Origin: Solicoccozyma terricola
Taxonomy: Eukaryota; Basidiomycota; Tremellomycetes; Filobasidiales; Piskurozymaceae
DNA length: 64,000 bases
Assembly: GCA_001600875.1 (NCBI GenBank)
Contig: BCLD01000003.1
Span: 1-64,000 of the forward strand
Reading direction: 5' to 3'
Below, one piece after another: positions 31,061 to 43,104 of the stretch. Below the pieces are notes generated by a model. The model was not told the DNA's origin. It worked only from the letters and a program-made list of their open reading frames with translations, and did not search any database. A program made the translations under genes and the position numbers. Numbering within the stretch: the stretch's first letter is position 1; each line of letters starts with the position of its first letter.

Positions 31061-32200
31061 TTCATTGTCTAGGGAATGACAATAGGAAAGCTATGGGCAG
31101 AAGGGTAACCGACCTCTCTTTTGTTCTATGCTGCTGGTTGGCCTAGATAAGGCCTGCTGGCGAGCTGGAGTAGTCGTTGTAAGAGTAGAAATACCAAAAA
31201 CACATTACAATCACCTGCCCCTAATCTTATTCAACCAACAACGTCGGCGTCCAGCGGATGCTGTAACCCAAATAACAGTTCTAATACCATCGTTCTGGTG
31301 CTGCTGTCACGGACCTTTGGAAGGTCGGATGCGAATGTGTCTTATGGACACGAACAGTAATTCGGATGTTACGGGAGGCTTCACTAATCCGCTTGAAAGT
31401 ATGTTGTGCGGAAATCAACTCTCAACCGAGCACTTTAAGAAGCTGAAAGAGAGGGAACTTGCCGACTGGAAGTGATTATCGATCCGCATAGCACACAATG
31501 GCCAACCCGAATCTTAGAGCCGACCTCGCACAAACCTTCTTCCAGCAAATAAAAGGGCGCTTCGCCTGGAGATCCGGCTGGCGATACCATGGTGCTGGAC
31601 GCCAACGCCTACCAGAGCCGACGTAGCTCGAGACGACCCCATCATGGTGTTAAAACACATGGTTGCTAGCATGTTCAACATTCTGCGCGACGAACTTCGG
31701 CTATTGTACATATGGAGTGACTCCCAGTTGTACGGAAAGGGTGCTGCTGTGCTGTGCCAGTACCCGTACTGGATGGAACACGACAGCGCAAAGTAAAGAA
31801 AACAGACTACAAAGGGTCCACCTGTACACAAAGTACTTCTATCAGCAATGGATTTCCACCGATGAGCAAACGGTGAGAGTTGATCAGTTCTCGCCAAAAA
31901 AAACCCGACCGATCAAGGGAATGAACTACTTCGACCGAACTGCTCGTACAAGGGCTTCTGGACAGTCAAACCATATTAATGGAAATGGAAAGTCAACAAG
32001 ACGTTGTGTGACAGGAGACTATACGTACCAGCACGGGACCTTGCCACGCTCAAGGATGCTTGTGCAGCCGCTCATGCCGCCATCGAGGCATACACCGCTC
32101 TGTTTGCACTTCAGGAAGCAAAACATTGAAATCGGGTTAATGACGCTTCTGAGGTATCGAAGCCATTGCTGGTATCGCATCTGCTGCGAAGCCTTGATCA
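31060..32200. other. Stretch without a recognised gene
   Basis: Open frames 31128-31475 +, 31514-31897 - and 31663-32214 + have no known motif. The plus strand at 32025-32120 reads LYVPARDLATLKDACAAAHA and could be an exon of something lost. Confidence 0.3.
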
Positions 32201-32219
32201 AGGGTGTGAGCTGATTAGG

Positions 32220-33345
<1,126 letters not shown>

Positions 33346-33439
33346 GGAAGTGCAAGAAGACAAGGGGTCAAAGAATACCGAGATACAGGAAGTGGTGGTC
33401 CCTCTCGCTAGCGACGAACACGTTCAGCTCTCCATCAAG

Positions 33440-33900
33440 GCTCAGCCACTGATCTATGAGCTAGCTACACTACTGCGTAGGAGATTGGGTAGAGCCCATG
33501 TATGATACAGACGAGGCAAGGGCCATGGCTCAGAAGACGTTTGACTTCTTCTTTGGAGTAGTGAGTGATTTGCTGATCAGAAATGGGAACTCCAGAGCTG
33601 AGAAAGAATTGGCGGTCAGTTCGCGGATCCGATTTGTGAGTTTCATCAACGGTGTTCTGTTTACCCACACTGACCAACATCACACAGACCTCGGTAACTG
33701 GCCAGAGGCCGTGAAGAAAGAGATCGGCAACCGCTTACCAACCTTCACCGACAATGACAAGAAGCTCCTTCGCAACTCTACCGATTACTTTTGCCTCGTC
33801 GTCTCGATCGGACAATCTTCCACCCCTCCCTGCGCAAGAGTCCAGTAGCCTTTCACTTGGCCGTGATTATTTGACAGTATCGAGTATCCTGCTCATTCAG
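33440..33900 (+). pseudogene. GH1 beta-glucosidase, 3' half fragment
   Basis: Exons read GDWVEPMYDTDEARAMAQKT-FDFFFGV / FADPI / YLGNWPEAVKKEIGN and RLPTFTDNDKKLLRNSTDYF. Two short introns, GTGAGTGATT...GGTCAG and GTGAGTTTCA...CACACAG, join in phase. This is the middle of a GH1 fold that hydrolyses cello-oligosaccharides. The front part, with the acid/base Glu, is absent here but a matching front half lies at 48230-48570. The end with the nucleophile (ENG) is also missing. It follows the GH43 remnant on the same strand with no clear boundary. Confidence 0.8.
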
Positions 33901-34149
33901 ACTCCAGAGCTGCCCCCTTCAAAGATGTACAATGAGCAACTAGCGTAAATCAGGGAGATCTATATATTAGACATTGAATAGAGTCATTGTTGGTTGCATG
34001 ACCTGCTCGATACACCACCTCACGACTCATATCTTCTCGACATCACTATCTATGGCAGCTCAATTCTTTGAAGCCAGATGTCTCATCCTCCACACAACTA
34101 CAGTTTGAACACAGTAAGTGAAGACAACGAGCTTTATCCTTTGGAGATG

Positions 34150-34490
34150 CTTGACCAGTGAACTCTATCGTGTACATTTGTCCTAAGTTCTCTACCGGTG
34201 CTAACGGGAACAGCGCCAGAGGCAATACTGATGATACTACATCAGGCGATGGGGCGGGTTCTTTCATTCTTGCGCTGTTTCCATACTACATGCATCTGAT
34301 AGCGTCCCTCATAGATCTGCAAGGTCCCTCACGCGAACATCTCCCTCCCTCTCGAGAATGGCCGGGTCAAATCTGTCAATTGATGTGGAACGGCACGCGC
34401 TTTCAGTTGGATTACAGCACCACTGATATCTACTATCCTAATGTCGCTTACCGAGAAGGGGATGATCAGAAGTTAAAGTTGGTCCGTTGA
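34150..34490 (+). other. Open frame, unidentified
   Basis: The 110-codon frame contains ILALFPYYMHLIASLIDLQG and WPGQICQLMWNGTRFQLDYS. I recognise no family. It could be an exon or chance. Confidence 0.25.
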
Positions 34491-34793
34491 ACTTGTGGGG
34501 GTTAACAACGTGGTCGAGAGTTTACGTCGGATTTGTTAGGACTTGCGGTGTGGGTGGTGGTCGTGATGATGATGATTGCAGCGGGTAGGGAGCTTGAATC
34601 TGAATGGAACTCGACGGTTTGACTTGTGTCGTCTTCAGTCAAACCCGCGCACTGAAGGAGCTTGCGTCGAGACGTCCTCACTCTACATTGCGACCGCACA
34701 ATCATGATTAAGAAGTCTCTTACCTCAAAAGACGCATACTAAAGCACTATATACACAATCAATCCATCCCTACGTCGTCTTCATCCCCTGGTC

Positions 34794-35662
34794 CTATCAT
34801 TCCTCCTCAACAAGAGAGTACACCTCGACCGTCGCAATCATCGTCTCTGCTCTCATATATAGTGCCACAGGGTAATCCTTGTAATCCAGTTCCAGACTTG
34901 GCATAACCGCACTGACGCCATTCCTGTTCTCATCACCATTGAGAATCCTGAGGGGTGTCATTTCACTATTCGACGAGTCCAAAATATCTTGCTCTTGGAA
35001 GCAATCGATACCCGTGAAGGTCGCCTGGGGTCCAACGATGAGAAAGTGACCACAAACCCAGAACCTACCAGTAGGAACCTCTCGTCATCCAACTGAATGA
35101 TTAATCCATATCCACCAGCCGGATGACCTGGTACGAAGCTTCTCTCGACCAACAACTTCCATTTTCCGAACGGAATAATCTTGGATGCGTTGGGATCAGA
35201 AGTCCCTTCTTTGAAATCATCAAAATAAAACCCAAACATTTCTCTATTCTCCTGACGAGCCTGGATGATATGAGCCGAGACTTTCCTCATGAGAGTAATG
35301 ATGAGGCCATGGGTTGACCTCAGGAAGGACGTCATCGATTCCGAAAGGCGATACTCCGATAGCTTGATATGTGCCGATAGCGGGCCAGATTCTCCTCGCT
35401 CCCACTTCATCATTCCTTTGTTCTGGGATGAATAAAGCCTGATTCCGATGCCTGTGTTTTCTCTGCAAGTTTCCAGGTAGAATTCATTGTATATATCGGG
35501 AGAGAAGAAGTCGATGGAAGGGGTAAACATTTGCCAGAGGTCCAAGACGTTGATGACTGGTCCTCCTGAAGGGTATTGACCAGGTAACCTCCCACCTAAA
35601 GCTGCACCAGCACAAGCACCGGCACCATTCAGACCGACAGTATCACCCCAGCAGTCCGACAA
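34794..35662 (-). pseudogene. GH35 beta-galactosidase-like, 3' half with a frameshift
   Basis: The frame from 35662 reads PGQYPSGGPVINVLDLWQMF and SIDFFSPDIYNEFYLETC, the region that follows the catalytic centre in bacterial-type GH35 enzymes. The DUF5597-type C-terminus follows: EMFGFYFDDFKEG, YGLIIQLDDERFLLVGSGF, then, after a one-base shift near 35035, LIVGPQATFTGIDCFQEQ, LRILNGDENRNGVSAVMPS and YPVALYMRAETMIATVEVYS, ending at 34797. About 200 N-terminal residues with both catalytic Glu are absent. The truncation point abuts the alanine-rich plus-strand gene. Its intact relatives release galactose from plant polysaccharides. Confidence 0.78.
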
Positions 35663-36142
35663 GGAGGTGTAGCCATATCACCAGCCTCAACCATTGAAGT
35701 ATCTGCCATCGCGGGTACAACCGCAGTTCCCCCGATCCGTCCGCGAGCCCCAAACGTCGGCACTGCTACAGCTACGGCTACCATACCGACGTCCCCACCC
35801 GCTGCTCTCGTTACCTCCGTCAAAGCTCTTCTGGGCACACTCATTGAAGCCTACCAAGCCATCTGCTTCAGCAGCGACTTCGAAGCCACGCATCGTGAAA
35901 CCGTCATGGCGCTAGTCACCTCCTGGAGCCACCGAAACGAACGAGAATCTCTCATCCGACAAATGGATTACGGAACGGAGATGGCCGAGCTCGTCGAAGA
36001 AGTGGTCAGTAAGATAAAGCGTACCGTTGGCGAAAATCCCCCGTTCGTCATCGAGTTCTTGTCCAAAAAGGCTCAAGAAGATACCGACAAGGTTCTGGGG
36101 CTGTTGGAATTGAAAGAGAGGTGGTCATGGTCAACTCTTTGA
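35625..36142 (+). CDS. Alanine-rich hypothetical protein, second copy
   Basis: The plus-strand frame STGTIQTDSITPAVRQGG, GTATATATIPTSPPAALVT, ALLGTLIEAYQAICFSSDFE and ATHRETVMALVTSWSHRNER matches the minus-strand frame at 3088-3468. It then continues with an extra C-terminus, MAELVEEVVSKIKRTVG, PPFVIEFLSKKAQEDTDKVL, ending at 36139-36141. The C-terminus is helical and charged. No start codon is clear because the GH35 remnant cuts off the 5' end. The two copies suggest a family spread in this compartment. The function is unknown. Confidence 0.55.
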
Positions 36143-36228
36143 AAGCATGGACAGGAGAGCACGGTGGGGAGAGAGATGTGTGTGGCGCATTTTGGAGTAG
36201 CCGTTGTATTCCAGCTTTCGCTCTTTAG

Positions 36229-36390
36229 ATGATTGAGTTCATGTGGATGACCAACTCATTGCCTGCGACTCTCGCTGAATGCTGGATGAGTTCAAAATCA
36301 ACCTCAATGCCCGCTTTGAACGCTCCAATGGTGGATTTGTCTCCTACTTCCTTGGCTTCAATGTCTTCCGCAACCGGCCAGAGAAGGAGC
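36229..36390 (+). mobile_element. copia reverse transcriptase fragment
   Basis: The plus strand reads VHVDDQLIACDS (catalytic V-D-D motif), a TGA, then MLDEFKINLNARFERS and GFVSYFLGFNVFRNRPEK. At about 36390 it joins a scrap of LTR family 1 (GGCAGTGCATGGCAATGCA). Confidence 0.85.
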
Positions 36391-36733
36391 TGGCAGTGCA
36401 TGGCAATGCAACAGAGGATAGGAAAACACGGCTGTCTATACACTTCTGTAGCGGTCCTTCATGACATTGACTTGACAATATCAAAGCCCCACTGTGTGAC
36501 CGGGAGGATCTTGGGTATGCCTAGACCTGTCCGACCTAGGATTTTCGGGGTCGGACAAATGAATGGCAATATAAGACTTGTCTGCGTTGGGAGTTTTTGT
36601 AGCACACATATCTCCGTTCAAGGGCAGTAATATTGGAGCCCTCAGGTAGTCGAGTACAAGCACCCCGGTGCTTCGTTCCTGAGGTACCAACGTCTTGATG
36701 ATGGTCGCGCCGACTGGTCAAAGGTCGACTATC

Positions 36734-36943
36734 TGTTATGAATAATTGGTTATTCTCATTATCCTCACTCTGTTGTACATCGAGCTTGACCAGAAGTGGC
36801 CGACCTATATAATACTCTTACAACATGGAAACAAAGATCTTTGCCACCTGCATCCTTTGCTATGCTGCAGTGCCATGCACTGCCATGCATTGCAATGCTA
36901 TACTTCGGCATCAACCATAGCACAGTATTCGCCACTTCCAACA
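36734..36943 (-). mobile_element. LTR family 1 solo LTR
   Basis: In reverse complement it runs from TGTTGGAAGTGGCGAATACT to ATTCATAACA, 210 bases, with the same TATA-like and GCATTGCAATGC landmarks as at 28439. The flanks CTATC / AGTTT give no target duplication. Confidence 0.8.
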
Positions 36944-37321
36944 AGTTTGACAGGATAATGTACAACACCTACCTTGACGTCATTCCTATCTACTTCCCAC
37001 GCCCGGGATCCGCTGGAGGATTAACCGACCACCGAAGGCCAGTGATGAAGAAGCGTAGATAACCTGGTCAACGCATACCGCACGAATTGTCCTAACCGAC
37101 CACATCAATGGTTTCTACGGGGGAAGCCTCAAGACTCGATGGCCTTTCATACAGCGATTTTCAAGGTTGAACTCGCCGTTCAATTATACTTGGATAGTGA
37201 TTGTGGGCTTTGGATTACTGCGAGGGCAGTCGGCGGAGATAACATTATATAACCTGGGTGTACGAATTCCAGATTGGATTACCCTTGAAAGCAGAGCCTT
37301 TGCCGATCGGCAACGAAATCC

Positions 37322-37340
37322 AAAAGACAGGCTGTCTTTT
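37322..37340. repeat. Palindromic repeat core, copy 8 (perfect)
   Basis: AAAAGACAGGCTGTCTTTT is the only copy with both nine-base arms perfect. Its left flank GGCAACGAAATCC matches copy 3 (7767) in reverse complement. Confidence 0.75.
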
Positions 37341-37387
37341 CATTGTTCATGAAGAACCCGGCGCATTGACAGCGATTCTACTGGGAG

Positions 37388-38910
37388 ATGCTGTGTGTTA
37401 AGATAGGGATTTTACGGACACGTGTCCGTAATTCAGACATATCTGTCCTCAAATGCAAACGACACATTCCTCTGGGTGGCTTCAGTCTGCCAACAACTGG
37501 AGAAGACCTCACGACGGAACACTGTCGCGAAGCTGAATACGTTCCCCCCGGGCTCGATCCTCTTTACGACCGCATGATCCAGCAAGTCTATAACTCTGAA
37601 GACGCTGAAGACTGCACGCACGTACTTTCCGTCGTGACAATCGTTTACCGGCCAATCACTCTGGATGAACTGACCTCTCTTGTTAAGCTCGCCGGGATTA
37701 CGTCCGGGGATCTCGCATTATGGGAGGAGATTGTCGGGCTTTGTGGGTCCTTTTTAACGATTCGAGAAGGCACCATCTATTTCGTGCATCAGTCCGTAAA
37801 GGACTTTTTGCTCAATAAGGCATCAGCTGAACTATTTCCATATGGAATGGAAGAAGTGCACCATGCGATCTTTTCGACATCCATCGAGGCCATGTCTAGG
37901 ACGCTGCGACGCAACTTATACGATTTAGACGGTCCGGGATTCCCCATCGATGAGATCAAGACGCCTGAGCCAGATCCCTTGGCTACGATACGGTACTCCT
38001 GTATTTACTGGGTGGACCATCTCTGCGATGCCAGCAGGAGCCCCGAACACGACGACGATCTCGAAGATGGGGGGCGCTGTCCATCGGTTCTTGAAGGGAA
38101 AATGCATTTACTGGCTAGAGGCTCTCAGCCTTCTCTGAAGCATCTCCGAGGGGGTACTTACAATGACGAAGCTGGAGGTATTACTGCAGGTAAGTCTGAC
38201 CAATGATCCAACCTGGCTGTATGCGATATACTAACAGTCTATAAAAGCGAGAAACAAATGAATCCAGGGGAACACATGAATCCCAGTTAATGAACCTTGT
38301 CAGAGATATACGCGGATTCATTCTGTATTTCAAATGGCAAATAGAGCACAGTCCTCTTCAGGTCTATGCTTCAGGACTTGTCTTCTGTCCTGTCCGCAGC
38401 CTAACAAGAGAACTATTCAAGCTCGAGGAACCAGGATGGATTACGACCAAGCCGACTATGCAAGACCATTGGGATGCGTGTTTACAGACGCTTGAAGGGC
38501 ATCGCGATTCGGTCAACTCGGTGGCCTTCTCGCACGACTCGAAGTATCTCGCGTCGGCATCGTGGGATTCGACGATCAAGATCTGGGACACCGGCAGCGG
38601 CCAATGCCTACAGACGCTCTTCACTGATACGTTTACCCTCTCCAACATATCATTCGATATTACCAACTCATATCTACATACTGATTTTGGGGATGTTGTT
38701 CTCGATATGTCATCGTCGACGTCGGACTCATTGTCGACGTCGGACTCATCGTCGTCGTCGGACCCAACGCGAATCGATACTGTTCACCACGTACACAATC
38801 GCCAGGGTTATGGAATAAGCTTGGGCAGTACGTGGATTACCTGGAATGCGAAGAACATACTATGGCTCCCGCCGGAGTATCGGCCTTCACATTGGGCCGT
38901 GGGGGAGTAA
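37388..38910 (+). pseudogene. NACHT/WD40-type NLR, C-terminal part only
   Basis: The first exon (37388-38206) reads VPPGLDPLYDRMIQQVYNSE, VVTIVYRPITLDELTSLVKL and IVGLCGSFLTIREGTIYFVH-QSVKDFLL. This is the winged-helix region directly after the NACHT ATPase in fungal HET-E/HNWD-like receptors. After an intron near 38191-38248 (GTAAGT, TACTAAC), the second part reads [20 protein letters not shown], one full WD40 repeat ([33 protein letters not shown]), the usual tail [17 protein letters not shown], a short Ser/Asp repeat encoded by TCGTCGACG-type units, and [12 protein letters not shown]. The N-terminal effector and the P-loop NACHT are missing, and the WD array is reduced to one repeat. Intact relatives sense non-self and trigger cell death. 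The exon phase across the intron is one base off, so it is probably a relic. Confidence 0.82.
37409..37428. repeat. Perfect 20-bp palindrome
   Basis: TTACGGACACGTGTCCGTAA is its own reverse complement. A near copy ends direct repeat D1 at about 8914, and the neighbouring GATAGGGAT / CCCTATCTTAACA words also correspond in inverted orientation. Confidence 0.75.
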
Positions 38911-38929
38911 TCGGTCTGCGTCAGCTGTG

Positions 38930-39200
38930 CCTCGGGACGCGTATTGATATTTAAATTTGTTGATCGACCGTCTCTTGTTCCTTAGCTGTCACTTTGTAAA
39001 TGTACCTGGGAGATGTATCTATTATTTTCCCTCTTAACCTATTCCCCAAGTTGCGTGGATGGACAAGCTGGATGACAAGATGTGGTGGTCACAGCACATC
39101 GCTTATCGACTCTGAGGTAAGTGATGTGGGCTGGATGTGATGACCCGAGTCAGCTTGTTATAGTCGTCCTCGCTCCATGCTCAATGATCTAGGCTACCGA
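38930..39200. other. Spacer between convergent NLR and SIR2 genes
   Basis: This is AT-rich 3' flank. No gene or repeat is recognised. Confidence 0.4.
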
Positions 39201-39223
39201 ATGTCTGATGTATTGAGCAGACA

Positions 39224-40250
39224 TCACAATAGCGGATGCATCCGCACGGAGGTAGGGTTGACGTACTGTGATGCACCTAGTATCAAGCTGACTTTCTCGT
39301 TGATGGCGGTCGAATCCATTATGTTGTTGAACTGGTCCAGGGCCTCCGGAGGTCCGCGCAAATGAATAGCGATCGGGATATCCATATTTCGGTACGGCTG
39401 CTGTTCAGGCGAACCGTCTGTCAGTCCATCCCTGGGGTAGATCCAGACTTGGCCCTGGGGGAATGTGGTCCTGCGACGTTCCAGTCTTTGTCGCTGGTGC
39501 TCGGCCTGTCGCAAGTTCTGGGGCTCGGCGAGGGCTTGATAAATTGGCGCGAAAAGATCCGTCAATGGCTTGGGAAGGTCCTCGTGTTTGCCATATGGAA
39601 CCAAGATCACCGGCAGCGGCATCTGGCTTTTCAGCTGATCGAAGTCGCTGTCAGCGCAAAGGTGGACATGGCGTGGCTTCCCAAATCTGTTGATTTTTTC
39701 CAAAAACTGGAAGAGCTGGGTGAAGTGGGGATCCGAGGGTAGTGTCACGGCAGCCCACAAAGAGAACGTTTTGGCCGACCAAGGCATTCCGCAGATGATG
39801 TGTCAACCGGTCCACCTGCTCCCCCCTGCCTATCCAGCTCCTCTCAAGAGCTTCGTAATCGGAAGTGCCAAAGATGATGCTACCGGGCTTGGTCCAGACG
39901 CCATGAAGGTGAAGGACGAGGCGGTTCTCTTCGGGTCGCTCGGCGTCGAAGAACATTTGAAGATCTTCCTCGGTCCAGTTCATGGGATTGAGCTGCTTGC
40001 TGTCCTCAATCAGTGTGTCGTAGTTTGTTGTGGAGAGGCGCGCCCGGTGTTCCGACAAGGTATTCAGCACATCGTAGAGATCCGGCTTGGTGACCAAGTA
40101 GGAGCGGTCACTGCGGTAGCTAGCAAACTCGTCCGAAATCAGCTGAGCAAATTTAGTGGGACCTAGAAGCTCCTTGAAATCATCCCCCGCCTGAACCAGT
40201 TTTGTGGTCCCCCCGTTGGCGACGCTTTCCCGAACTAAAAAACAGTCCGA
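39224..40250 (-). pseudogene. SIR2-like (SIR2_2) effector domain gene, truncated and frameshifted
   Basis: The minus strand, read from about 40250, gives ANGGTTKLVQAGDDFKELLG, FAQLISDEFASYRSDRSYL, the NAD-site motif LSTTNYDTLIE, RLVLHLHGVW, GSIIFGTSDYEALE and NALVGQNVLFVGC. A one-base shift near 39740 follows, and the second frame continues DPHFTQLFQFLEKINRFG, HVHLCADSDFD and VILVPYGKHEDLPKPLTDLF. This is the SIR2_2 domain, a NADase-type effector in bacterial defence systems and fungal NLRs. The last ~100 residues have no known domain. The 5' end runs into LTR family 5 sequence (40262-40300), so the first Rossmann glycine motif is lost. The shift could be a sequencing error; the 5' truncation is real. 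Confidence 0.75.
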
Positions 40251-40261
40251 ACTGCTGATTA

Positions 40262-40310
40262 GGAATTCCGGGCGCTATGTCATTTCCAACAGCCCCTCTC
40301 GACCCGCATT
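40262..40310 (-). mobile_element. LTR family 5, 5' end
   Basis: In reverse complement, GGGGCTGTTGGAAATGACAT, AGCGCCCGGAATTCCTAATC and AGTTCGGACTG match 46308-46375. The TGTTGG start marks the LTR boundary. It joins the SIR2-like gene on one side and the copia remnant on the other. Confidence 0.7.
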
Positions 40311-40322
40311 CCTTATCCACTT

Positions 40323-41290
40323 TCAGTCGGTGTTGACCCCACGGCTTTGGAAGGCGAGATCGTACGCGATTACGACTCTTAATCTGTTACGAATAAAGCG
40401 TACCTTCTCGCCTAGTTGTCGTTCCACTTTGACAACAAAATCCTTGAGTGCTTCCCCAACCATTGGAACGATTCCACACACATTTGAGAAGTCGTCGATC
40501 ATCGCCAGAAAATGATCATATCCATTGAGTGATGGTGTGAAGGGCCCAGCGATATCTGCATGAATAAGTTCGGCATTCCTTTTTGCTCGAGGGCTGTTGC
40601 CACTCTTGGGGTATCTTGGCATCTTCTGTTGTTGACAGACATCGCAATCTGTGATTCTGAAGCGATCGGACTCAGCTGTTTTGCTGCTTATGGATAGCTT
40701 TCCTAGAGGTCCAGTTAGCAGTGTTGTCGCTTGATGCCACCGTATCTTCACTCTGAGTGACCATGGCATCGCCTTTGTCTGAACCTGCATCTTCTTGCTG
40801 ATAGTTCTTTGGCTTGGGCCTTCGAAACCTCTGCTTAGTTCGCTCAAATTTCTTGTTGTTTGCATCATTCTTGGGTGCCCAACAGTCTCGAGCGAAATGG
40901 CCAGTCTTGTGACAGTTCCAACACTCTTCATGTGCCACATTTCTCTTGCGGAATGTCAATGTTTGGCCTTTCGTTTTTGTCTTAGATAAAAGAGCAAAAC
41001 CTGTTTGGTTTCCTGTTCCTGATGGACGCTTTCTATCGGCCGCTTCAAGCTTGTATTGCTTTGTGACTTCAAGCCATGTCTTCCTGATCGGATCTGCCAA
41101 TAGGAATTGAAGTCGCAGCATAGCAAGAGCCTTTGGCAGCGTTGCCAAGAATCATTCAATCCTTTCCGCCTCATCAATCTTGAGGCTTGCCGTCCTTGCG
41201 CGCAGTAGAAGAGAGTTGAATCGTTCAAGATGTATCTCCATCTCCTCTACAATGGGATGCTCGCACTTCGTTTCCGCGTGGCGTGGAAGC
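40323..41290 (-). mobile_element. copia gag-integrase remnant with protease deleted
   Basis: From about 41290 the minus strand reads HLERFNSLLLRARTASLKID and EAERIE, a TGA (41152-41154), then FLATLPKALAMLRLQF, the zinc knuckle CWNCHKTGHFARDCWAPKN, a Gln/Lys-rich linker, and then (another frame) the pre-integrase CDVCQQQKMPRYPKSG and integrase HADIAGPFTPSLNGYDHFLA and MIDDFSN. The DSG/DTG protease is missing. The integrase breaks after VRFIRN, where TTCGTAACA and shifted coding follow. The gag matches the copy at 45859-46329, and both end at the same LTR family 5 start. Confidence 0.85.
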
Positions 41291-41644
41291 GTCTGTGTCA
41301 TATCACCTTGCTACCGCCTTCCGGTGTGAGACCATCTAGAAGATGTAGCTACAGACGGAGCTTGTGAAAATATGCCCGGTACACCATGCACGTCCGCTTC
41401 CAAGCCGCTTCCAAGCCGAACACGCTTCGACACACCGCGGTAACGTGTATCGGTGTCGGAGGTCCTCGAAGGCGGTGATCGTTGCTGCTGTATGTAAGGA
41501 TACGACCTTTACCAGACATCCGTTCTCCCAAGTCCGACTCTCGGACATCTCCGAACACTCGATGTAGCTATATCCTGATGTAGACTGATGTAGCTCGTGT
41601 CAACAGAGGACGTCTTAGGGGAGTCGGAGGCCACCGTGCAAACA

Positions 41645-41720
41645 GCGCCGCCCTCACAACGTTGCCATGATATCCTCCTAGACACGTGAAGAGTGCCCCT
41701 GGCCTCCCCCTCTTCCTGGC
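41645..41720 (-). repeat. Dispersed repeat R3, copy 1
   Basis: In reverse complement GGCACTCTTCACGTGTCTAG and ATATCATGGCAACGT match 47841-47905 and 56661-56730. Confidence 0.6.
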
Positions 41721-41808
41721 CCCTTTTTACATGCAAAAGTAGCCACATAAACGCTAGGTCATTATCTTCTATAAACACTGATCCCCTTAATCATGAAAGG
41801 TTACAACA

Positions 41809-42885
41809 TTAAAACGGGAAGGTCTTCAATGCCATTGGCAACCCCAATTCTTTTCGGTCCGTCTCTGAACTTATAAGGCTTTGAACCCGTTGGGTTGCAT
41901 AAAATCTGTCCACCTTGAACTTCCATGGGGCTAACGTTTGCGCAGATTCATCCACATTCACACCAGAATTATTCCCACCCCCACTAGACCCAAAATAGCA
42001 CCTAAAGCGTCTCATACGCCCCTCCTTCTCTGCTACTACCTTGGCAGATCCCTTGACTTCGATCTCGTACGGGAAGGGAGTCTCGGGAGTTTCGGGGTTT
42101 TTACCTGGTTGGATGCGCATCAAAAAGAAGTAGACTCGAGGAATTCGACGACAATTGGTGTTGAGGAAATCCCATCCGACTTTCGTATAATCGATGCCTG
42201 TATCTCCGCCCTTGAGCTCTATTGTACCAAAACTCTCCTTGGCTTGCACCGACGTCCATGAGAATCCGACGAGAGAGCCTCCGCCAACCGGAGAAGTGAA
42301 GGTTGGACAACACGAGCAGGAAACAGTGACTTCTCTATGTTGATAGTGCAATTTCGCCCATTGCTCTCCTATCGGCTCGCATGTACTGAAAAAAGGGTGA
42401 AAGTTACCGCTGGAGTCGGCAGATTTCACGCTGACAATGAAGCTAAAATCACCTACAGTTAAAAGACCGTGTTAGCGTTCCAATGGATTAAGCCAGATGT
42501 CAAAACTCCTCACTTACTGACTAGAGCGGGAGTGGGGACCTTTAACTCGATTCTCCCAATTGCAGATGATTCATATCTATTATAACCAACACCTACAACT
42601 CCAAACCTTATTCGGTAGGGAGCAATGACATCGTCTGTAACGGCTTGACCCCCGATCGTTAATTCAGGGGGCCTTTGAACGGCTGTAGAAGACATTTCAC
42701 GACTTAGTCAATCACTGATGATGCTATGAACGGGAATGAGTTGGTAACCTACTTTGAAGGGGGAGAGCTGCATTGGTACTGGCCGACCTAGTTGATGCGG
42801 GTTGGGAAGTTAGTGAAGCTTGGGGAGTTGGTGTGGGGTGGGAAGTGGGCGAAGTAGAGATTGACATTCCAGTTCCTGTTGCCAT
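41809..42885 (-). CDS. Three-exon hypothetical protein, intact
   Basis: The ATG is at 42885 (MATGTGMSISTSPTSHPTPT). Exon 1 is 42885-42753, exon 2 is 42682-42518 and exon 3 is 42452-41809. Introns of 70 and 65 nt have GTAGGT...CTACAG and GTAAGT...ACTGTAG ends. The sum is 942 nt, an exact 313-residue protein. After a Ser/Thr/Pro-rich start it reads PPELTIGGQAVTDDVIAPYR and IRFGVVGVGYNRYESSAIGR, then a Cys patch (VSCSCCPTF), YEIEVKGSAKVVAEKEGRM and a Gly-rich loop (GSSGGGNNSG). Beta-strand-like alternation suggests a small globular protein. No signal peptide or membrane helix is present. I do not recognise the family. It is one of the few clean genes here. Confidence 0.7.
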
Positions 42886-43104
42886 GTGTTGTTCAATACC
42901 GATGTATTTGTATAACAATAAACGAAAACATCGCACCTGAAGTTGAAGCTGTATAAGAGCTAGCTATAGCAGGATGCAACATCGGCGTGGTAAGATGACG
43001 GAAGCGGAACTTGGAACCGCCATCGTTCGCGGCTCGTCAGTGATCACGAGAGTGAGGTGTGACTCGCTATGAGTCTGACTCCGCGTTTCAACTCAAAATA
43101 GAAC

